Origin: Candidatus Accumulibacter vicinus
GTDB taxonomy: Bacteria > Pseudomonadota > Gammaproteobacteria > Burkholderiales > Rhodocyclaceae
NCBI GenBank assembly: GCA_002425405.1
Contig: DIME01000160.1
Location: forward strand, 1 to 17,142
Direction of reading: 5' to 3'
DNA: 17,142 nt
Shown here in pieces: positions 13,717-17,142 of this stretch; positions within the stretch are counted from its first letter, which is position 1, and the number at the start of each line of letters is the position of its first letter. The notes under the pieces are model-generated. The model was not told the DNA's origin. It saw nothing but the letters and a program-made list of their open reading frames with translations, and searched no databases. The translations under genes and the position numbers were made by a program.

Positions 13717-14996
13717 TGTCCACCCTCGCCGCTTTCTTCAGCGCCCTGGGCGTCTGACGCCGCCTGGCTCGCTGCCTGGGCACGCCCGTTCCTGCCGCTG
13801 CCGAGCAGGGTGGCGCCGATGAAGCCGCCGTCAGTGGGGGGCGGCGCAATGATGACCGAGATCTTGTCGGAGAGCTTGTCGGCCAGCGTCTTCTGGATCA
13901 GCAAGGGATTCTTCGAGATCAGCGCGCCATCGCGTGCCAGTTGCTCGCTGGCGATCCTGCCGATGCGCTCCTGGCGATAGGCTTCGGCGTCGGCCAGTTT
14001 CTGGCGCGAATCGGCCTCGCCGGCCGCCTCGATGCGACGCGCCTGTGCGCTCGCTTCGGCCGCCTTGATGCGCGCCAGCTTGTCGGCCTCGGCTTCCAGC
14101 CCGCGCTGCTCGATCTGCTTCTGCTTGAATGGCAGCACATGCTTCATCGCTTCCGCCTGCGCCCGGGCGGCAATGATCTGCTCTTCGCCCGCAGCCTCGG
14201 CGGCTTTCTCCCGGCGGACCTTCTCGGCTTGCGCTTCGAGTTCGCTCTGTTTCACCTGTTTGTCCTTGAGTTCCAGCGTGTAGCGCATCTTCTCGGTTGC
14301 CAGTTCTTCGGCGAGCAGATTTTCCATCCCAGCCTTGTAATCGGAAGGCAGGTCCACTTTGCCGATGGTCACCGATTCCAGCGTGATCCCGTCGGCAGCC
14401 AGGCGGGGTTTCAACTCGACTTCGATGGCTTGCTGGATCTCCTGGCGTTTGCTGGAGAAGATCTCGCGCACCGTATAACGAGCGAGCGTCTTGTAGAGCA
14501 CGCCCTGCACAACCGGTTCGACGATTTCCCCGTTGATGTCCTGGGGCAGGGTTCTGGCCATCACCGAAATCTGCTGCGGGTCGAGCGAGTAGCGTACCGA
14601 AATGTCCACCCCGAGCGAGAGGCCTTCCACCGACTGAAAAGCCGCCGGGCCGCCGGCACTGATGCCGCCGCTCGGACGATAAACCTGGTCGCGCAACGAG
14701 AAGCGGCGCAACTCGTGCAGATGCGGAATGATCAGCACCGCGCCTGCACGCACCTCGGTCGAGCCGCCGGTGAACTGGTTTACGCGCAGGCCAATTTCGC
14801 CACGTCCGATGCTCTGCAATGGCGGATGTGCGTAGAGCGTGTAGCCGCCGGCCGCGAGCATTGCCAGCGCCATCAGGCCGACGCCACGATGCTGGAGGGC
14901 TCTGCCGCAGCGGGCGGCGCCGGGGGCTACGCGGGCTGCTGCGAGACCCAAGGTATGGCGAATCGATTCGACGATTTCCTTGATCCGTGGTGACAT
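13713..14996 (-). CDS. SPFH/Band 7 (prohibitin-like) membrane protein
   Basis: A 427-aa membrane-anchored scaffold-type protein. ATG 14996 has AGGAGA upstream; the open frame extends to 15125 but without a better site. Order: a basic N-terminal part (1-38), one transmembrane helix about 39-56, the SPFH domain about 60-225 (VDISVRYSLDPQQI, YTVREIFSSKRQEIQQAI, VELKPRLAADGITLESVTIGKVDLP), a long Lys/Glu/Ala-rich coiled coil about 225-352, then SKNPLLIQKTLADKLSDKISVIIAPP and a Gly/Gln/Glu-rich tail. This is the layout of prohibitin/stomatin-like proteins, which form oligomers in membrane microdomains and often modulate proteases or membrane stress responses. No FtsH or NfeD partner is adjacent; the partner gene here is the SH3b-containing protein. 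Confidence 0.88.
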   Translation of the reverse strand: MSPRIKEIVESIRHTLGLAAARVAPGAARCGRALQHRGVGLMALAMLAAGGYTLYAHPPLQSIGRGEIGLRVNQFTGGSTEVRAGAVLIIPHLHELRRFSLRDQVYRPSGGISAGGPAAFQSVEGLSLGVDISVRYSLDPQQISVMARTLPQDINGEIVEPVVQGVLYKTLARYTVREIFSSKRQEIQQAIEVELKPRLAADGITLESVTIGKVDLPSDYKAGMENLLAEELATEKMRYTLELKDKQVKQSELEAQAEKVRREKAAEAAGEEQIIAARAQAEAMKHVLPFKQKQIEQRGLEAEADKLARIKAAEASAQARRIEAAGEADSRQKLADAEAYRQERIGRIASEQLARDGALISKNPLLIQKTLADKLSDKISVIIAPPPTDGGFIGATLLGSGRNGRAQAASQAASDAQGAEESGEGGQ

Positions 14997-15021
14997 GATG
15001 TGATTTCTCCTGACAAGCGAT

Positions 15022-15033
15022 CTTCGATCGAAG
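15022..15033. promoter_or_regulatory. Perfect 12-bp palindrome upstream of the SPFH gene
   Basis: CTTCGATCGAAG lies 26 bp before the SPFH start codon, next to a GGGGC-TACT-GCCCC hairpin (15033-15046). Its position in the 5' leader or promoter region suits an operator or an RNA hairpin affecting translation. No binding protein can be named. Confidence 0.3.
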
Positions 15034-15213
15034 GGGCTACTGCCCCGCCATGGGTGCGGGAAGATCGGTCCGCGCCCGGTTTCGGCATGGAGTCCATCGT
15101 CGTCGAAAGGCCATGGAGGGAGCAAAGGCGGCGCGGGGGCAGTTCGGTCATGGGCTGGCGGCCTGTTTTCGCGCTCGTTCCGGTTCGCTCAGCGGTGTGA
15201 ACAAAACCTCCCG

Positions 15214-15230
15214 GTCCGGCCATGCCGGAC
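15214..15230. repeat. GTCCGGC-CAT-GCCGGAC hairpin
   Basis: A perfect 7-bp inverted repeat with a 3-base loop. On the minus strand it is followed after about 8 nt by TTTT, so it could be a weak terminator or attenuator ahead of the SPFH operon. It may equally be a stray repeat. Confidence 0.35.
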
Positions 15231-15338
15231 TTCCCGCTCGCCGGAGATCAAATGGGCACTGTTTGATGAGGGTTCATATAGTCTCGTCGGTGCCGCTGGA
15301 TTCCCCATCCTTCGCTGACTCCGGCGGGTGTCAGTGGC

Positions 15339-15367
15339 GTAGGTTGAGCTGAGGGACGAAGCCCAAC
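15339..15367. repeat. REP-like element: GTAG plus hairpin
   Basis: GTAG (15339-15342) is followed at once by GTTGAGCT (15343-15350), a 9-base loop, and AGCCCAAC (15360-15367). The arms pair at seven of eight positions. A GTAG tetranucleotide at the foot of an imperfect hairpin is the hallmark of REP sequences mobilised by RAYT proteins, and a RAYT gene lies about 1 kb away. Only one convincing copy is in this window. Confidence 0.5.
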
Positions 15368-15565
15368 CGATCACAGGTCCTTGACCGCGCGTTGTCGTTT
15401 TGGGCTGTTGGGTGAGCACGGTCCACCTTCGTGATGGAACTCGCGGCGTAAATGATCAAATAGGGTGATGTTTGGAGGGGGGTTACAAGTGTAGGTTTTT
15501 TCGAGCATTGGTTCTGTGGCAGAGTTGGCCAAGGTTCCGGGACGGCGTGCGCGACGGGAATCATT

Positions 15566-15779
15566 TGGGTGCGGCTCTTTTCGGCCACGAAGACTCTTAG
15601 ACAGATCAAATAGTTAGCTCATCAATGACTGGTCAGAATCTCTCGGGAGCGGTACGTAACCTGGCGGGTACCCGTTTCCTAGCTCAAAGGCGACCAATTC
15701 AGGCGGCGGCGGACGAATTAGGGGGATCAAATTGCCCGACAGAGGGTCGCGAAACCGTGGCCGAAAAGAGCCGCACCCA
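15566..15779. repeat. 24-bp perfect inverted repeat pair, 214 bp overall (MITE-like)
   Basis: The 24 bases at 15566-15589 (beginning TGGGTGCGGCTCTTTTCGGC) are the exact reverse complement of 15756-15779. The 166 bases between encode no transposase. The layout resembles a small non-autonomous element or two inverted copies of a repeat, but no clear target-site duplication flanks it. Both arms also happen to read as the same peptide, WVRLFSAT, on opposite strands. Confidence 0.55.
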
Positions 15780-15844
15780 TTCGATTTGAGGGGGCGTGCC
15801 ATACAGGAACTCAGGATCGAGGTAGTTCAGAAACGAGACATGCC

Positions 15845-15870
15845 CCCCGAGTTCCGGACTCCCCGAGTTC
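15845..15870. repeat. 10-bp tandem direct repeat, 16-bp period
   Basis: CCCCGAGTTC occurs at 15845-15854 and again at 15861-15870, separated by CGGACT. It lies about 50 bp past the stop of the antitoxin gene. Two copies only; it may be a protein-binding site or chance. Confidence 0.4.
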
Positions 15871-15921
15871 GCGCTTTGATTCGCAGGCGGTGATCCATCC
15901 TGTTTCCGACATTTTGAATGC

Positions 15922-16125
15922 TCAGGGCGGCGTCATATGGTGCTCTTCGGCATAGGTGCGAAGAGCACGATTGACTGCCTCGGAATCCGGGAACAGCCTC
16001 TGCAAGTCAGCTTCGATGAGGATCAGGTTGGTGCCTTCCCGATAGCGCCGGGCGTACTTCCCGCGCTCACCGGACTTGATCAGGTCGGCCGGGTACTCCG
16101 GCCGCAAGGTGTCTTCATCGTTCAT
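15922..16125 (-). CDS. Putative antitoxin partner of the BrnT-type toxin
   Basis: A 67-aa hydrophilic protein. It overlaps the end of the toxin gene by 11 nt, the usual tight coupling of toxin-antitoxin pairs with the toxin first. Residues 20-45 (ERGKYARRYREGTNLILIEAD) and the PDSEAVNRALRTYAEE stretch (46-61) match the style of short antitoxins with an RGKYxxRYxEGTN motif, a beta strand that would pair into a ribbon-helix-helix-like DNA-binding dimer, followed by helix. It is not a classical BrnA sequence. Role inferred: neutralises the toxin and represses its own transcription. Confidence 0.7.
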   Translation of the reverse strand: MNDEDTLRPEYPADLIKSGERGKYARRYREGTNLILIEADLQRLFPDSEAVNRALRTYAEEHHMTPP

Positions 16126-16390
16126 AGGCTTTACGCTCCTGGCTGGTCATGCGGCGTGCGGAAATGATACGAATCGTCTCTGACCGCTCGGTATACGCCA
16201 CGACGAGAAAACTCCCGCTCGATGAAACACCAAAAAGCAGGTATCGCTCCTCATGATGTGAATGGTCCGGGTCATGGACGCACGAAGAATGGTCATCAGC
16301 AAACAGCTCAGCAGCTTCGGCGAAGGAAACACCATGCTTCTGTTCGTTGCTGCGCGCCTTTGCTTCATCCCATTGAAAATAAAGGGCCAT
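16115..16390 (-). CDS. brnT: BrnT family toxin (predicted ribonuclease)
   Basis: A 91-aa protein with the BrnT layout: FQWDEAKARSNEQKHGVSFAEAAELF (5-30), the RYLLFGVSSSGSFLVVAYTER strand pair (49-69) and the C-terminal RIISARRMTSQERKAYE (73-89). BrnT toxins are RelE-fold ribonucleases that block translation. ATG 16390 lies only 6 nt after the stop codon of the RAYT gene and has no Shine-Dalgarno sequence of its own, so it is probably translated by reinitiation after the transposase. The antitoxin gene follows with an 11-nt overlap. The family call is secure from the motifs; activity is inferred. Confidence 0.85.
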   Translation of the reverse strand: MALYFQWDEAKARSNEQKHGVSFAEAAELFADDHSSCVHDPDHSHHEERYLLFGVSSSGSFLVVAYTERSETIRIISARRMTSQERKAYER

Positions 16391-16396
16391 GCCGCG

Positions 16397-17116
16397 TCAA
16401 AGGGCAAGCTGCTGCTGGGTATCGTCGACTGTCTGCTTCACCGGTCGGCCCGGCGAGCCCTTCCACGTGCGCCGCCCCAACATGAAGGCTATCTCGCGCT
16501 GAAAGCGCTCGCTGCCCAACACGAAGCCCCCGTTTGCCGATTCGCGTATTCGAGCGACTAGCGCGGGTTCGAGGTGCTCGTCAAACAACTCGCGATACAC
16601 CGCATGCCGACGCTCGGCGCTTACGCCCAGGTCAAGAAAGACGGCGTGCGGCGTCAGCAGCCGGTCAATGGCCTGGCCCGTGTTGGCGTGGAAACTCGAC
16701 CACCGGTAGTCCCCCGGTTTATTGACCATGCCCGCTCGTACAGGATTCAGCTCAATGTAACGCTGGCAAGCCAAAAGGTAGTTGTCGGCCTGGACGAGAC
16801 ACGAACGAAAACGGCCCTCCCACAGCGAACCCGTACGACCATACGTCCGGTTGACACGCTGAACGTAGCATTGCCCCAACCTCTTCATCAAGTTGGAGAT
16901 GCCATCGGGCGCCTCGCCGGTGACGAGCAGGTGAACGTGGTTGGTCATCAGAACATACGCGTGGACCGCGACGTTTTCCGAGGACGCGGCAGTGGCAAGG
17001 GCCTCGAGATAGAACCGGAAGTCGTCCTCTGAAAAAAAGCACGCGCCCCGATCGATCCCCCGCTGGATCACATGAAAGGGGGTATCTGCAGCAACAATCC
17101 GTGCTCGCCTCGGCAT
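16397..17116 (-). CDS. REP-associated tyrosine transposase (RAYT, Y1 HUH family)
   Basis: A 239-aa single-strand DNA transposase-like protein of the IS200/IS605-related TnpA_REP group, which is thought to mobilise or maintain REP hairpins. ATG 17116 has GAGG 5 nt upstream. Visible: PFHVIQRGIDRGACFF (13-28), the metal-binding HUH-type NHVHLLV with His60 and His62, GSLWEGRFRSCLV (96-108), and the catalytic Tyr120 in QRYIELNPVRAGMV. YRWSSFHAN (137-145) is also typical. The C-terminal part (about 160-225) ends with FVLGSERFQREIAFMLGRR. All key residues are present, so it appears intact. It is the first gene of a tight three-gene cluster with the toxin and antitoxin; a REP-like hairpin lies about 1 kb downstream. 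Confidence 0.92.
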   Translation of the reverse strand: MPRRARIVAADTPFHVIQRGIDRGACFFSEDDFRFYLEALATAASSENVAVHAYVLMTNHVHLLVTGEAPDGISNLMKRLGQCYVQRVNRTYGRTGSLWEGRFRSCLVQADNYLLACQRYIELNPVRAGMVNKPGDYRWSSFHANTGQAIDRLLTPHAVFLDLGVSAERRHAVYRELFDEHLEPALVARIRESANGGFVLGSERFQREIAFMLGRRTWKGSPGRPVKQTVDDTQQQLAL

Positions 17117-17142
17117 CTTCGCCTCACTTTCTCACTGCACAA

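Larger units (their letters stand above)
14997..15921. other. 925-bp gene-poor region with many short repeats
   Basis: No frame here has convincing codon bias, start and ribosome-binding site. The region contains, in order, a CTTCGATCGAAG palindrome just upstream of the SPFH gene, a GTCCGGC/GCCGGAC hairpin (15214-15230), a REP-like hairpin (15339-15367), a 24-bp inverted repeat pair (15566-15589 and 15756-15779), four GATCAAAT octamers, a CGGGTACCCG palindrome (15665-15674) and a 10-bp tandem repeat (15845-15870). It looks like an accumulation zone for repeat elements next to the RAYT gene. Confidence 0.5.

Noticed and set aside
12106..13980. 624-aa plus-strand open frame opposite the SH3b and SPFH genes
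   Set aside because: Arg-rich shadow of two genes that have coupled starts and recognisable domains on the other strand, and it overlaps the end of the SDR gene.
15331..15609. 92-aa minus-strand open frame in the repeat-rich region
   Set aside because: It spans the REP-like hairpin and one inverted-repeat arm, has no ribosome-binding site and no recognisable protein features.
15614..15802. 62-aa minus-strand open frame between the inverted repeats
   Set aside because: It covers one arm of the 24-bp inverted repeat, is Pro-rich, and lacks a good start site; treated as noncoding.
16574..17032. 152-aa plus-strand open frame opposite the RAYT gene
   Set aside because: Antisense to an intact RAYT gene with its HUH and Tyr motifs.

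Overview
This is about 17 kb of GC-rich chromosome. Gene content, codon use and family resemblance suggest a betaproteobacterium, plausibly of the Rhodocyclales/Accumulibacter type. That placement is inferred from protein style; no rRNA or other marker gene is present. Coding is dense, and long antisense shadow frames lie opposite most real genes, as expected at this GC content. I see no tRNA, rRNA, CRISPR array or intact insertion sequence.

Left edge (1-730): the 3' end of an unknown minus-strand gene, with a good intrinsic terminator, is cut off by the decayed remnant of an IS5-family element. The remnant stops a few bases from the stop codon of nrdJ. Core block (733-12227): a class II, adenosylcobalamin-dependent ribonucleotide reductase (nrdJ) preceded by two NrdR-type boxes exactly 31 bp apart; a transsulfuration-type PLP enzyme; an isocitrate/isopropylmalate dehydrogenase family enzyme with an altered metal-binding motif and a short coupled leader ORF; a carboxylesterase of the phospholipase/carboxylesterase family; dihydroorotase (pyrC) followed by a small lipoprotein gene; glycerol kinase (glpK) with a promoter that may give a nearly leaderless mRNA; a BtuF/TroA-fold metal- or corrinoid-receptor-like protein without a signal peptide; and a short-chain dehydrogenase diverging from it.

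Block 12274-14996 (minus strand) is a two-gene operon: a membrane-anchored SPFH/prohibitin-like protein overlaps by ATGA with a predicted exported protein that starts with an SH3b-like domain. Upstream lies about 0.9 kb without a convincing gene (14997-15921). It holds a REP-like hairpin, a 24-bp inverted repeat pair, four copies of GATCAAAT and other short repeats. The right edge (15922-17116) is a compact minus-strand cassette: a REP-associated tyrosine transposase (RAYT), then a BrnT-type toxin 6 nt downstream, then an overlapping putative antitoxin.

Functional links: NrdJ needs cobalamin, and the BtuF-like protein belongs to a fold used for corrinoid and metal-chelate capture, but the genes are far apart and the link is only suggestive. 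Most other genes are unrelated housekeeping singletons. The most unusual parts are the RAYT-toxin-antitoxin arrangement with nearby REP-like DNA, the SPFH/SH3b pair, and the non-canonical dehydrogenase.
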